Source: Roridomyces roridus
Lineage: Eukaryota > Basidiomycota > Agaricomycetes > Agaricales > Mycenaceae
Assembly: GCA_029378245.1 (NCBI GenBank)
Contig: JARKIF010000007.1
Span: 992,001-1,056,000, forward strand
DNA: 64,000 nucleotides
Direction of reading: 5' to 3'
In this document: piece by piece, positions 46,979 to 57,692 of the stretch
Numbering within the stretch: position 1 is the stretch's first letter
Layout: each line of letters opens with the position of its first letter
The notes under the pieces: generated by a model
What the model saw: the letters and a program-made list of their open reading frames with translations, nothing else
What the model was told of the DNA's origin: nothing
Database searches by the model: none
Program-made: the position numbers and the translations under genes

Positions 46979-47764
46979 CTACCTACCCTTCACCTCGTCG
47001 CTGTACCCCACCCATACAGACCCCATCATCGAGTCAACAGTGGCCTCGTCTCCGGGCCATTTCTTCTGCTTCAACTCCTCCTCCCTCCAGTCGCCGACAA
47101 ATAAACTGTCCCCAAACGATCTCGTCGCCCTCCGCAAATCTTCCGACATTGAAACATCCCCGAGTCGATTGATCACCCTCAACGGTCCGCGGAAGGAGCG
47201 AGGCAGGAGAAGCGTCGACTCTCCCAAACGCGCGTGGACGTCGATGCAGAGTGGTGCCCTTGGCTCTTCAGCGTGCTGCCACATGTTGCATGAGTGAATA
47301 ATTGATTGCAGAATTTTGAACCCACAAGTTCAAGCCGGATGGTGCCCATCATAGACTGCACATCCATCCGAGTCTTCCCGCCAAGGGGCAGTGCGCGCGA
47401 GCCAGTAATGTAGACCACGGCACGGACGTCGCCCATGAGCGCCGAGAGGCTTAGGTGCCTCTTTCCGCGTAGTGCCCTCACAGCCATGGGGAGACTCGGA
47501 GGAACGGGTAGGGTCGGGTCGAGTACGAAAATGTCGTTTAATTCACCCAGGCGGCGGGTGATGTGAATGTAGTTGGTGGGGTCTTGGCAAGGAAAGAGTT
47601 TGGGACCCGGCCACTGAGCTGAGAACGGGGGTAATTGTGGAATGGGACTCGTACGGAGGCGGGCCCGGTTCGCCCAACTGCGAGTCTGGAGGGTAACTTG
47701 CTGCCATTTGCTTGGACAGAGAGGCATCGTCGGTTGACTTGGTGGAGTCTTGGGGGATAATCAT
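46979..47764 (-). CDS. DUF7330-domain protein
   Basis: ATG 47764 gives MIIPQDSTKSTDDASLSKQM, QLGEPGPPPYES. The main exons contain TNYIHITRRLGELNDIFVLD, PTLPVPPS, LSALMGDVRAVVYITGS, GGKTRMDVQSMMGTIRLEL, then after an intron (47283-47331) HAEEPRAPLCIDVHARLGES, TLLLPRSFRGPLRVINRLGD, VSMSEDLRRATRSFGDSLFV and GDEATVDSMMGSVWVGYSDE. The order is that of DUF7330 proteins, common in Agaricomycetes, with an N-terminal PPPY region and beta-rich repeats. Function unknown; probably intracellular. Confidence 0.8.
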
Positions 47765-48863
47765 GCTGTCTGAAGGCAAGCCTGTCACACTAACGTCCGC
47801 AGTTTAAATAAAGCAGCTGCGGAAATGATTGCGCAGTATCGGTTGTACGTTGTGGGGAACGAAGCTGCGGAAGAGAAGTCGGGCTAATATGCTGACTAGT
47901 TTGAAGAAGAAGTGGCGCAAACGAGAGTATTTCAGCTGGGTATCCGCAGGAAGAAATACCCAGCCCTTCGGATCCAGAGCTGATATTGAGAGCACCTTGT
48001 CCCTCAGACTGGGTAACGCATTTCCCAATAATTTTGAGGCAGCCGGTGTGCTGCACCGTGTGCAGTTTGAGCCGGACTGGAGTGTCGGAAGTGGTGGTTG
48101 AGTTAACGTTGACGGTAAGAGGTGAAGTCTCGATCTCCATTTGGATCCTAAAGTACTCAAATGGAGCAACATCGATCACTTTGCAGATCTTTCTCTCAGA
48201 TCTCTCAACCAAAACCCTGTCAGTATGACTCGAGCTGCAACTCATCCTGGTGTAGTAAGCAACCAAAACTGAAACTTGGTCCAATTTCCAGGAGATGGAT
48301 GCGATGCAGAGACGAGCTCGGAAAGGTTGAACCTCCGACAATTGCGTCAAGGGGCAAAATTCCGAGTCGGACCGCACTGGCAGCACCACAAGAACGGCGG
48401 GATACCGAACTTGAAAGAACAGCGCCTGCCGCCAGATTCATGTCACTCGGTTTCTTTTTCCATGATGACTAACCAAGGGCAATCTTGATTAAATTTGCAC
48501 CAGCAACCTATACGCGTGGAAAACATATGGAGTCCAAATATGCCACTGGCAGCTCCTGGTGAGCTCCGATTTCTTGGGTCGATGCATTTTTCAATCCCCT
48601 ACTTGCGTTTATCGGGTCAAAGAAAAAAAATGAACGAAGATCCCGCGGCTCAAAGCTGGTTCAATAATATGATTACTCATGGCGCCCGAACTATAACACT
48701 GGCAGCGGCGATCCACTGCTGTCTATAATCGCATTGTATCCGCCGAAGGTCTTAAACTCCCCGTCGCCCACACACACATGGTGCAGCGGGATGGCAAGAG
48801 CAACCGCCTGTGCTGCGCATCCAAATATGAGAAATCAAGCGGCGATCCATTATTATCAACTCA
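47765..48863. other. Stretch without a supported gene
   Basis: The longest frame (47790-48389, minus, 199 codons) includes SPLTVNVNSTTTSDTPVRLK and KIIGKCVTQSEGQ, but has no motif I know and lacks a good ATG start. It could be a decayed exon or a chance frame. Confidence 0.35.
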
Positions 48864-49482
48864 CTAGGCTGAAGGGGAACGGTGTTGGTGTTGTGTCCAC
48901 GGGTAAACAGTTCCTGCGGGTCCAGGGAATGGTCCATAATGAACGTTGGGTGCAACGTTGCTTGGAGGCGGCGGGTATTGGCTTCCAAGAAAATTGGCCG
49001 GCATGTTGAAATTGTTCGTGAACTGGGCTTGGAGGTAAGAGTCTGACTGCCCGTATCCTTGCTCGTACTGGAAAGGCGGCGTCACTGGCAGACCCGGGTG
49101 TGCAGCTGAGGTTCCACTCTGACTTGGTGGTCCCGAAGCATTATTGCGCCGTGCGTATGATTCGGGGTCAAGAGGCTCAACCCAAACAGTGGTGGGCCTT
49201 GTCGAGTCTGGCTGAGGGGATGCCCTTTCATCGTCGCTGGTCGCTGCGATATACTCGCAATTTGCGCCCTCTTTCACGCATCTCTGGCAAGGGTAATTCG
49301 GGTTCTTCTTGTCCGTGATGCACTGATATTTGTGAGAAATCCGTATTATTGACAATGGATGGGCGTTTGTATACTTTGATCTTGCGCCTGCGGCAGTTCA
49401 CGCACGCAATGCGGTTTCTCGAATGGCCTGGAGGCGGCTTGATGACAGGAAGTTTTGACGAAGAGCTGCGGTTGGGGTGCAT
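48864..49482 (-). CDS. Short Zn2Cys6 fungal transcription factor-like protein
   Basis: ATG 49482 gives MHPNRSSSSKLPVIKPPPGH. Then RNRIACVNCRRRKIK|CITDKKNPNYPCQRCVKEGA and NCEYIA, a complete six-cysteine zinc binuclear cluster split by one intron (GTATAC...ATATCAG). The remaining C-terminal part is Pro/Gln/Tyr-rich (PPFQYEQGYGQSDSYLQAQF, GSQYPPPPSNVAPNVHYGPF) and ends HRSPSA. There is no fungal-specific transcription factor middle homology domain, so the protein of about 190 residues is short for the family. It probably binds DNA in the nucleus; targets unknown. Confidence 0.8.
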
Positions 49483-50084
49483 GCTGCACGGTTGGTTGTG
49501 TCGTTGCGTTTCGTGCAACAGCTTTTATAATACCCATTCTTTTCTCCAGACCGGAGGTCGCCCCGGCCGAAGCCGTTACTAAGGCCCGTCTGGATTCTGT
49601 AGTTCACTCCGAGTCAGCGTCAACGCACAAACCCGTGTGGTATCAATCAGTATTTTTACACCAAGGCGCTTGAGATAGAACCAAGGAAAACGCCCAGGCA
49701 AAGGGAAGTTGAAAGATTAAATTGATCGCCCACATGCAGTCGGGGCGCCCGAACAACTTTTGTCCAAAGAACCGAGATGATGGACGGACGATATACAACA
49801 CTGTGAAGCCACTCGCCGCCGGTTTCACGGGGTGCGCCTTCCGATGTTCCAGATACTTACATGCAGTTTCTGGGTTACGTCAAAAAAAGACGAGGTGCGC
49901 AGTGGATATCCGTTAGAGTAAATGAATAGAGCGCGTAACGATTCAAGACAGATTTTAGAAATGCCAGTGTGTAGCACTTGAGATGTCCAGTGCTCCTACC
50001 GACAGGCTTATCAAGGGCAGTCTAACGAGATAAGTGGCTACGTACAAACTGTCGAGAACGGCCGCCCTCGTCGGAAAACGGAGT
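49483..50084. other. Intergenic stretch, nothing recognised
   Basis: Upstream of the zinc cluster gene and downstream of the dienelactone hydrolase gene. Only short frames. Confidence 0.4.
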
Positions 50085-51194
50085 CTACGGCACGACCAGG
50101 GTCTTGTTGAACCACTCCACAGTTTGATCAAAAGCCTTCTCAAAAGCCTCCTTGATTTCGGGGTATTTCAGCTCGGGGCGAGAGGCGAAGCCGTGAGTGG
50201 TGCCTGCATAATGAATAATTTGAACCAGAATTTGAAGGCTCGTACCGACCTTTGTATTCCTTGCACTCGTAGTCGATGAATGTGTCTTTCCCTTTACGTT
50301 CAGAGAAGACGGCTTCGACCTGGAGGCTAAGGTCTGCCGCCTTGACAAAGATGTCATCTGTGAACCTTTAAGTGTGCCGTGTATGGAAAGGATAGGTAGA
50401 TATCGACCTTCTGGCCATACCCAAGAAGTCGGCGCCTGCAAAGGGAGAGTAAATCAGAGTTGTATGTGTTAATGCGAGGTCTGTACCTTCAACGCCTTGA
50501 GCTGATCGATTGTGAAAGGTGCGGGATGGCACACGACCGCACTATGAATGCGACCTGTCGCTCCAAGGCGAACCACTGTAGCGCCTCCAAAACAGTAACC
50601 TACCGCCCCGACCTTGTCGTACGTTCTTTGACTCTCAAGGGAGTCGAGAAACTGCGCGCACATTGTGGATCAATGGAAAATAGAGACACAAGTGGCCAAA
50701 CATACCGCCAAAAGCCTGCGATCGACGACGGCAGGCCTATTTGCAACCACGTAGGGCACCCTAATGAGCAAGAGCCAGATGAATCGCAGCCAATGGAGAA
50801 AACCCATTTTCTCTCCGGCACGACCAGGCATCATGAGGTCAACCGACATTAGAGGCTTGCCTGAGTAACACCTTTATCGTCCACAGCAACACAATTGTTG
50901 AGAACTTGCCAGCAAACATATCAGGCACCCATACGTCGCAACAGAGCCTTTCAGCGAGCCTGTCAGCTATGATCTTGCAGTTTTTCAAAGGCAGTCCGAA
51001 TCTGAGGCGTTTATAAGGAGGGGTCGATGAAGAGCTTCAAGACTCAACGCGTCGGTGAGAAGCACGATGGCTCGTTTAGTTTGTGCTTCTGTGGCAGTTG
51101 CGGGGGGTGAAGCATGGTAGGCACCATGGAGCTCGAACGCGCCCGCAGGTTCGCCTGGAAGGAAGGCACCAGAAATGCAGTCTGGGCAGCTCAT
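50085..51194 (-). CDS. Dienelactone hydrolase family protein with a GC-AG intron
   Basis: ATG 51194 begins MSCPDCISGAFLPGEPAGAF, ELHGAYHASPPATATEAQTK, then AIVLLTDA|FGLPLKNCKIIADRLAERL, CCDVWVPDMFAG|KPLMSVDLMMPGRAGEKMG. The nucleophile is Cys in VGAVGYCFGGATVV, as in dienelactone hydrolases, with His in TTHGFASRPE, and KAADLSLQVEAVFSERK, DTFIDYECKEYKG between. The intron 50861-50909 begins GCAAGT and ends CTCAG; the frame only works with this GC donor. The family hydrolyses dienelactone in aromatic catabolism or related esters. It probably acts in the cytosol. Fungal homologues are numerous and substrates diverse. Confidence 0.88.
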
Positions 51195-51620
51195 TCGGTC
51201 GTCGTGGAAGTCAAAGTCGAAGTTGTCTTCTGACCGGCAACCGGTGCGGTAATGCCGGTTCAGCGTGATAACATGCAGACTGTGCAGACATGGATGGAAT
51301 CCAGACAATTAAAGAGATATCCCAAGACAAGGAGCCATTCTCGTAGCGCCAGCGCCAGCCATTTCTCTTGTTCGAGTTTTAGGCCGAAATTTGGTTGAAA
51401 GCAAGCCGGAGTGACAAATGCTGGCATTCTGATTGGTTGATTCCCCATCTCAATCTCGACGAGCCTGGTGCAGACGGCGTGTAATCGAGAACGTTAACGA
51501 TGGACGGCCTTGGACGGCTTTGCCGCCCGGCAGGCAGGGTACGTGGGCTCTGCTGCGGCGTAGCGGGACAACCGGCCCATCAACATATAATAAAGCTTGT
51601 TCTGGACTCTTCCTCGTCTC

Positions 51621-52546
51621 ATGCCGTCAAACCTCACCTGGGGCCTTACCCTCGTTCTAGGCGTCTTCTCTGCAGTATATCTCTACCCCGCACGCAAAGT
51701 TACGCCCATGGCAGTACCCACCGATCCCTATGAAGCCATGCAATACAACATGCGAAACAGTGCGTCCAGACATCAAGTTCAAGGTATTCTGGCTTACAAG
51801 GTTCATAGCCCACGAAACCTACAGACTTGGTTTCAGGACGATAATACGGCACCTCGATAAACCGCCCATGGACGATTTGGACAACTTCCTGGGCTACGTC
51901 CGCGCGTGGGCTGTGTGTTTATACCGTTCCTCACTTTGCCCAGCTCACATCCGCAGAACTCCATCGTGGAACACCACGACTCGGAGGAAGAATCCCTCTT
52001 CTTGTTCCTCAACACGAAACTCGATTTCTCGGAGGAAATCGCTCAACACGTCGTCGTTGCGAATGGCTTGACCGAGATCCTCAAATACGTAGACGAGTCC
52101 GTGGCCAATCACGCCGTGTTCGACGCCGCGAAACTCAAGAACATGATGGAAACATTGGAAGGCCCTCTGGTATGTCGTCCAACTGAGATACAAGCTTTTT
52201 TCTGACTGCGATAGTTCGAACACTTGGACCAAGAGGTCGAGGATCTTGCACCAGCAAAGATGAAAGTCTTCACAACCGAAGAAATCTCCAAAGCCGGCAA
52301 AGATCTCATGGTGTACATTCGCGCGCACAGCGACAAGTATACCACCCTCCCTTACCTGAGGACCCACACTCCGCCAGAGTTGAAGGAGGTCTGGCCTCCG
52401 TTCCCTTGGTTTGTCAAACGAGTCGTAGTTCCATGGTTCCTGGCGCCCAAGCATGCCGGGTGAGCATTTGTTTCCTACCTTGTCTCGGATACCATTAAAC
52501 TCTGAAACCCAGGTATTGGAAATATGCACCCTACTCCGTGTACTAG
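51621..52546 (+). CDS. Hemerythrin HHE-domain protein, membrane-tethered
   Basis: ATG 51621 gives MPSNLTWGLTLVLGVFSAVY, an N-terminal hydrophobic anchor, then PTDPYEAMQYNMRN|RFIAHETYRLGFRTIIRHL, DDLDNFLGYVRAWA|NSIVEHHDSEEESLFLFL, NTKLDFSEEIAQHV, then PLFEHLDQEVEDLAPA, and a C-terminal PWFVKRVVVPWFLAP|GYWKYAPYSVY. Conserved His and Glu residues in AHE, EHHDSEEE and EHLDQE are in the usual places of a four-helix hemerythrin-like di-iron site. Five exons with GT-AG introns. Such fungal proteins may sense or bind oxygen or iron, or store metal. TATAATAAAG lies 26 bp upstream. Confidence 0.85.
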
Positions 52547-52824
52547 TTCACTCAATGTATATTCTAATCTCAAGGACTCGACCCAAAATTACCAAACGCG
52601 GCACTTGGACGAGTGATGTATTGGACTGTTTGGTCAATTCGATCAAATGGGATTCCAGCAGACATGAGATACATTCAGGGATAGAGACAAAGAAAAGAAA
52701 AATCTAGGTGCGACGGTACACATAATGTCCGCGCGGATATAACACCAGGAGCCCAAGGAGAGGTTGGGACAACTCGCCTCTCTACTCCCTGCCTTTTATC
52801 GTCTCCGAACAGCAAAGTCCCATC

Positions 52825-54606
52825 TCACTCCTCACCCTCCTTCAGCTCAGCACGCAGCCGCCAGATTCGACGCTGCACTTCTTCGATCCTGTCCACTCGG
52901 ACCTTCTCCTCTTCCTTTGCTAGCCTCGCTGCACCAAAAGCGGCCGATTTGCTCACGAGCTTCTGAATCATCTGCAACCGCCCTTCTTCTCCGGCGTCAC
53001 TCCCATCGTTCTCTGGTGCCCATGGCATCGCCGCACGTGTAACGACCGTCTGATAGACACGCCGTTGGGTCTTTGCAAGTAGCTGTGCTTGTAAGGCCGC
53101 ATCCCCTGGCCCTTCTTCCCTTTCTATTCGAGTATTCGTCGCCGTTGTAATGATATCCAAAAGTTTGAGTCCTGCGTCGCGCCGTTTCGGAGGTGGAGGA
53201 GCCAGTGCAGGGGGAGGAGCTGTCGCGGGCTGAGGAGCGTCCAGCGCTGGTGGTGTTGGTGTTGGTGGTGGTGGATAAGCTGGCGCAGGGGGAGATACTG
53301 GCTCGTGCTGTGGTGCGACTGGCGCGGGTGGTGGTGCGACTGGCGCTGGTGGCGGCGGAGGGGCAGGTGGCGGCGGGGGTTCGGGAACAGGCGGTGGCGG
53401 TGGCGGGAGCTCGGGGACATTGAGCGGCGGCGGTGGAGGTTGGTCGTCAAAGACGATGGCTGGGTAAGGAAAGACAACAAAACACAGAATCGTAGACACA
53501 ACCCCAGCCGCAGGTAGCACGACCGCCCATTTGAAAAAGTTCCAGAGGAAAGGGCGAAGACTTTGGGGTGCAGTACCACTGGGCCGAGGCTGACCCGTTG
53601 AAGTGGCAGGCTTGGGGGTAGCTGCGGGCTGCTGAGCTACGGGCGGGTCGTAGGCGGCAGTGGGCATTGAGTTGATGGTGCTGGACACCTCTCGGGGAGT
53701 GGGAGGCAACTGTGCAGCGCAGATATTAGCGACGAAAGAGTTGACAACGAGAATACGTACATTAGGACAAACACCAACGTGGGCAGTCCGTTTGACCAAA
53801 GGGGGTTCTGGGACGGGGCGAGGTTCGTCGGCAACAACTGTGGCAACAGCGACGTTCTGGGCTTGACGTTCATCGACACGAGGGTCCGCAATCGTGGAAA
53901 TCGAGTCTGCTTTTCGTGTCTTGAGACCGAGAATCCCAAAGATAAAGAATAGTAGCCATGAAGGCCAATCGTCGGAACCGTGTTTGTCGTCATCGTCGTG
54001 CTCGACACCGGGAGGAGGGGGAGGAGGCTCTTCTGGCTCGGGAGCTTGCGCGACTTGGTGGCCGTCGGCGTCGGTTTCCTGGTCATGGTGGTCACCGGCG
54101 CCATCTGGAACATCGTCGTCGCCGTCGCCTCCTTCATCTTCATCTTCATCATCTTTATTCTCTTCTTCAAAGGGGGAGTCGGGTGGAGGAGGAGGAGGGC
54201 CGTCGTTGCGTCGTAAACGTCCAGATTTTCTCTCAGCAGGACGCTGCGGAGACCGTACCCAAATACCGACCGCGACTGAAATCGACAAGGCAACACATCC
54301 CAATACGCAGCAAGTAACCATCAGAGGACTTGGGGAGTCCTGAACCAACGTAGTCCTAGTGGGCGAGCCAGAGGTGCGCGTAGGTGGCGGCACACCAACA
54401 GGCTTTGGACTCTCGACCGGAGGTTGAAAGAGGTCGTCGAAGGCTGGGATGAGAAACCCGCTGATGCCTACGAGCATAACTTGGAAAACACGGAGCGGGG
54501 TGACCACGAGGGAGATGGGGGAGGACGAGTGCATGTTGGTGGTGAAAGACAAGATGTAAACTGAAGTGGCTGACATCAAACGCTGCATGATGGCATGAAA
54601 TGTCAT
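52825..54606 (-). CDS. Proline-rich multi-pass membrane protein, copy B (novel family)
   Basis: ATG 54606 starts MTFHAIMQRLMSATSVYILS; a second ATG gives MHSSSPISLVVTPLRVFQVM, matching copy A's start. Parts: segment 1 (VVTPLRVFQVMLVGISGFLI), PPVESPKP, segment 2 (PLMVTCCVLGCVALSISVAV, then GIWVRSPQRP), an acidic stretch rich in DDED, WPSWLLFFIFGILGL, segment 3 (FFKWAVVLPAAGVVSTILCF), PPPLNVPELPPPPP, a very long Pro-rich stalk with about 45% proline, DAPQPATAPPP, DAGLKLLDIITTATNTRIER, TQRRVYQTVVTRAAMP, QMIQKLVSKSAAFGAARLA and EEKVRVDRIEEVQRRIWRLR. A 51-bp in-frame interval (GTACGT...GCACAG) near 53711-53761 could be spliced or read through. The SDR gene lies 57 bp upstream on the same strand. 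Function unknown. Confidence 0.7.
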   Translation of the reverse strand: MTFHAIMQRLMSATSVYILSFTTNMHSSSPISLVVTPLRVFQVMLVGISGFLIPAFDDLFQPPVESPKPVGVPPPTRTSGSPTRTTLVQDSPSPLMVTCCVLGCVALSISVAVGIWVRSPQRPAERKSGRLRRNDGPPPPPPDSPFEEENKDDEDEDEGGDGDDDVPDGAGDHHDQETDADGHQVAQAPEPEEPPPPPPGVEHDDDDKHGSDDWPSWLLFFIFGILGLKTRKADSISTIADPRVDERQAQNVAVATVVADEPRPVPEPPLVKRTAHVGVCPNVRILVVNSFVANICAAQLPPTPREVSSTINSMPTAAYDPPVAQQPAATPKPATSTGQPRPSGTAPQSLRPFLWNFFKWAVVLPAAGVVSTILCFVVFPYPAIVFDDQPPPPPLNVPELPPPPPPVPEPPPPPAPPPPPAPVAPPPAPVAPQHEPVSPPAPAYPPPPTPTPPALDAPQPATAPPPALAPPPPKRRDAGLKLLDIITTATNTRIEREEGPGDAALQAQLLAKTQRRVYQTVVTRAAMPWAPENDGSDAGEEGRLQMIQKLVSKSAAFGAARLAKEEEKVRVDRIEEVQRRIWRLRAELKEGEE

Positions 54607-54662
54607 TGAAAGTGAGACAAGGGCTCGTTCGCTGGATTCGGTACAGCAGTAGAAACACTATC

Positions 54663-55661
54663 TTATTGCATCGCAAGTTCCTGTTCCATCCTCGCCCTTG
54701 ACAAATTTCTCACCGCTGGCTCCAGTACAAAAGAAGGAAGCGCCTGCAGCACAGCAGCCTGGATCGCATGTGGCCAATAACCTATAACAACTGGCTGCCC
54801 ACACCCAGCCCTCGCCAGCGCCGCACGCGCCATCGTCCGTGCCTCCGGCTCGAAAAAGGTCGCCTTTTCCCGATTCGACGACGTTCCGGACGTCCCACCC
54901 GCGCGAATGGCGAGCACTTCCACATCTCGACCGACCATGGCCATCTCCCGCGTCAAGCTTTCCGCCATACAGTTCAAAAACCGCTTGCTCGCTGCGTACG
55001 TCGCGACCACGGGGAGACCCACGTCGACTATGGAGCCCATGTTGATGACTAGCGCAGGACTGTTTTGGATGAGCTGAGGGAGGAGCTTGGCTTGGAGGAG
55101 GAGAGGGAAGAGCGCGTTGAGGTTGGTCGTCTCCAGAATTTTCTCGGTGGATGAATCGTGCAAATATTGGTAGACGGGCGATATCCCCCCTCCGGCATTG
55201 TTGATTAGAACCGTCAGGTTAATGTCCGCCAGAGCAGACACGATGGCATCGAAATCCACGTTATGCGTGTCCTTGGTGCTGCAACTATGGCACGAGATGG
55301 CGGTACAGTCCGCGACGAGGGTTCGAAAGGCTCGTTCGGGAAACGCGCTGGTGAGCTCGCTCTGCACACGCGCAAGCTTGGCTGGGTTTCGGCCATGCAA
55401 AACCACGTTGAATCCCTGGCGGGAGAGTTCGTGTGCAAACTGCTCGCCCATCCCGTCGGTGGCGCCAGTGACCAATGCCCAGGCAGGCTTGCCCTCCTTG
55501 TCAGCGTGGAGGTAGCGACGTAGTTGTGAAGGCTTCGAGTATAGCCAGACGAATTGGGCAAGCTTGGGCAGAAAACAGAGGACGGGTGCAGAGACAAGCC
55601 CGATGAAGAAGAGGCCGACTGCGAGATTATTGCTGACGGTCATTGTTATCTCGTCTGGCAT
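54663..55661 (-). CDS. SDR-family reductase (17-beta-HSD/ketoacyl reductase-like)
   Basis: ATG 55661 (MPDEITMTVSNN; 55643 is an alternative) is followed by a membrane anchor VGLFFIGLVSAPVLCFL. The cofactor motif VTGATDGMGEQFAHELSRQG, the NADP-favouring VVLHGRNPAKLARV, VLINNAGGGISPVYQYL and the catalytic region VINMGSIVDVGLPVVATYAA|SKRFLNCMAESL (Ser, Tyr and Lys in place) are all visible, so the enzyme should be active. Substrates of this group are long-chain 3-ketoacyl-CoA or hydroxysteroids. It is single-exon or nearly so. The N-terminal helix suggests an ER membrane location. Confidence 0.85.
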   Translation of the reverse strand: MPDEITMTVSNNLAVGLFFIGLVSAPVLCFLPKLAQFVWLYSKPSQLRRYLHADKEGKPAWALVTGATDGMGEQFAHELSRQGFNVVLHGRNPAKLARVQSELTSAFPERAFRTLVADCTAISCHSCSTKDTHNVDFDAIVSALADINLTVLINNAGGGISPVYQYLHDSSTEKILETTNLNALFPLLLQAKLLPQLIQNSPALVINMGSIVDVGLPVVATYAASKRFLNCMAESLTREMAMVGRDVEVLAIRAGGTSGTSSNREKATFFEPEARTMARAALARAGCGQPVVIGYWPHAIQAAVLQALPSFVLEPAVRNLSRARMEQELAMQ

Positions 55662-56062
55662 TCCCACCGACGCCTTTATACCTCTGGAGGCTTCGGCAAT
55701 CTGAACGCGAATTGCTTTCGGCTCGACAGGATAAACCGAAAACACCGGTATCTGCTGGGAGGACCGAGATGGTCGGGATTTCCGGACAGGGGTTCGAGAA
55801 AGATGGGTGGGTATTCATTGACGCTAAACGACTGCGTATAGACTGCGGAGCTCACGCAGCGAGCGGGGTGGCATTGGCAACGGGCGACAGAGTTTGCCGT
55901 CGATCGGTTTTGCGTGCTACTGGGCGGCCCAAGTTGGCCCACGATCCCCAAACCTCCCAGGCTCATAAAAGCTAAACACTCGTATTAACATTTAGTGTGC
56001 TGGAGCAGCACCCATGGCCACTCACTGAGCGTTCCGCGGAAGCTATTTATTATATTGAGCAT

Positions 56063-56674
56063 TCACTCGAATGCGAGTCTGTCACGAGCATGGAGCCCCC
56101 TAGCAGACTTAGGCTCGTCTTCGCCGCCGTCTTGTTCCTCGTGGTCCATGCGTTTCGAGGCGCGGAATTCGTTCTTGCTCTGCAAGACCTGTCTCGTTTC
56201 CATGCGCTCCCGAAGGGCCGAAAGGGAGTGGAACTCTTCCCGTGCCTTGGCCTCACGTGTGCGAAGCTCCACGCGGCGTGCAGCGGGAGGCTCCCATCGA
56301 CTCTTGAGAATTCGACGCACGGCCTCGGGGCTGATGCGGAACCGCTCGGCGAGGACGGGAGTGGTGAAGGTCTGGGGATTGAGCCGGTGGAGCTGGCGCA
56401 GACCCTCCATGGCGTCCCGTGAGAGCTTTCGTGGTGGGTTCCAGCCAGCGGGGAAGTTTTCTTGGATAGTTTTGCGATGCGTTTGCCATGCATCCGGCGT
56501 TGGCTCTTGCTGCCGTTGCTCAGAGTAACGACGTCGGACACCGTTGACGGCGTCGTTGTCTTCAGAGAGGTCGACTGGCGTGCTGTCGTCGTCGAGAATG
56601 GAACGTGCAGAACGGGAGAGACATCGGACAGTGGTAGCAGCCTGTCGAGGCACGAAAGCGCGCAGAGAAAACAT
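56063..56674 (-). CDS. Rrg9/neugrin-like mitochondrial protein
   Basis: ATG 56674 gives [26 protein letters not shown]: a basic amphipathic mitochondrial targeting signal. The central domain [59 protein letters not shown] is the Rrg9/neugrin signature. The C-terminus is charged. Yeast Rrg9 is needed for respiratory growth and for mitochondrial genome maintenance; neugrin acts in mitochondrial ribosome assembly. Single exon. It faces the coactosin gene over about 100 bp, so the two may share a promoter. Confidence 0.85.
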   Translation of the reverse strand: MFSLRAFVPRQAATTVRCLSRSARSILDDDSTPVDLSEDNDAVNGVRRRYSEQRQQEPTPDAWQTHRKTIQENFPAGWNPPRKLSRDAMEGLRQLHRLNPQTFTTPVLAERFRISPEAVRRILKSRWEPPAARRVELRTREAKAREEFHSLSALRERMETRQVLQSKNEFRASKRMDHEEQDGGEDEPKSARGLHARDRLAFE

Positions 56675-56775
56675 TAGCCGCGTTAGGTAATCCAAAACTC
56701 TCCTGTGCTTGAATTTCTCTGCCTCCGTGTCCCTGTCTCTGTTCTCTCTTTCCTTCCCTTCAACTTGTACCAGCT

Positions 56776-57568
56776 ATGGCCGACCTCAGCGATCCCGAAA
56801 TCGATCAAGGCGCGCTTGCTCCCTCGTCTAGGAATGACTTGGCTTATATTTGCTATCTACTTCTAGCATACCAGGACGTCCGCTCAGACAAGTCCGACAC
56901 TAATTGGCTACTGCTCGACTACGAGGTTTGTCGTTTGGCGTCTTGCAAACTGGCCCTCACACGACCCAAGAGCGATCGCTCGGACAAACTCAAACTCGCC
57001 CAGACGGGTACCGGCGGTCTTGCCGAGCTGCGTGACATCCTAGACGAGTCCAAGGCGTCCTATGCCTATGTGCGGGTTGCATACTCGAATGACAAGGAGT
57101 CGACGCGGGAGAAGTTTATCCTTGTGGTCAGTCGAATTGGCTGTGTCTTGTCTGGGAGAATGCCGAACATAGCATATGCAGGTCTGGATAGGTCCGCAGT
57201 GCAAGGTCATGAGGAAGGCCAAGGCGAGTGTTCGCCCGCCTTCCGAAATCTTCTCTTACCCCGCACTGTCCATAGATCTCCGTCCACGCAGCTGATGTCA
57301 AGGGAACACTACGCGTCTTTTCAATCGAAGGCGAGTATTGATTGTTGCGAGCCAAGTAGCAGCTGACGACGTCTTGCAGTCGCGGCCCGCGAAAAAGACG
57401 ATCTGAACGAGGACCCCATCGTCGTGCGGTTGAGAAAGGTGCGCTGCTTTCGGGCCTCGAGACTTTTGTGCTGACGGCTGTTTGCTTCCCTTCTCTTCCC
57501 TTGCCCCGCCTCGCTATGGCGATCTATTACATATGCAGGCCGGCGGCGCGAGCTACGATGGAGTCTAA
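56776..57568 (+). CDS. Coactosin-like ADF-H actin-binding protein, with GC-AG introns
   Basis: ATG 56776: MADLSDPEIDQ|AYQDVRSDKSDTNWLLLDYE, then SDRSDKLKLAQTGTGGLAEL, RDILDESKASYAYVRVAYSN, DKESTREKFILV|VWIGPQCKVMRKAKAS|ISVHAADVKGTLRVFSIE|VAAREKDDLNEDPIVVRLRK, ending AGGASYDGV. This is the coactosin arrangement of the ADF-homology fold, about 145 residues. Coactosin binds F-actin and antagonises capping. The intron 57331-57379 begins GCGAGT and ends GCAG; it must be removed because it contains stops. The interval 56810-56866 also begins GC and ends TCTAG, is 57 bp with no stop, and its removal restores the family sequence. Confidence 0.87.
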
Positions 57569-57692
57569 TTCCGCCACCGCGCTTCTTGTTATTTCACTTT
57601 TTTCTTTGGAAAATCGATAATGTATCTAATCCACTTGCCACAAAACCCAATTTTGTGCTCTGTCCCCTGTTCCTGCGCCACGGCACCGACCC

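Noticed and set aside
53894..54343. 149-codon plus-strand frame rich in Gly, Ser and Trp
   Set aside because: It is a mirror of the proline- and acidic-rich coding sequence of copy B on the minus strand. CCN and GAN codons give such antisense frames.
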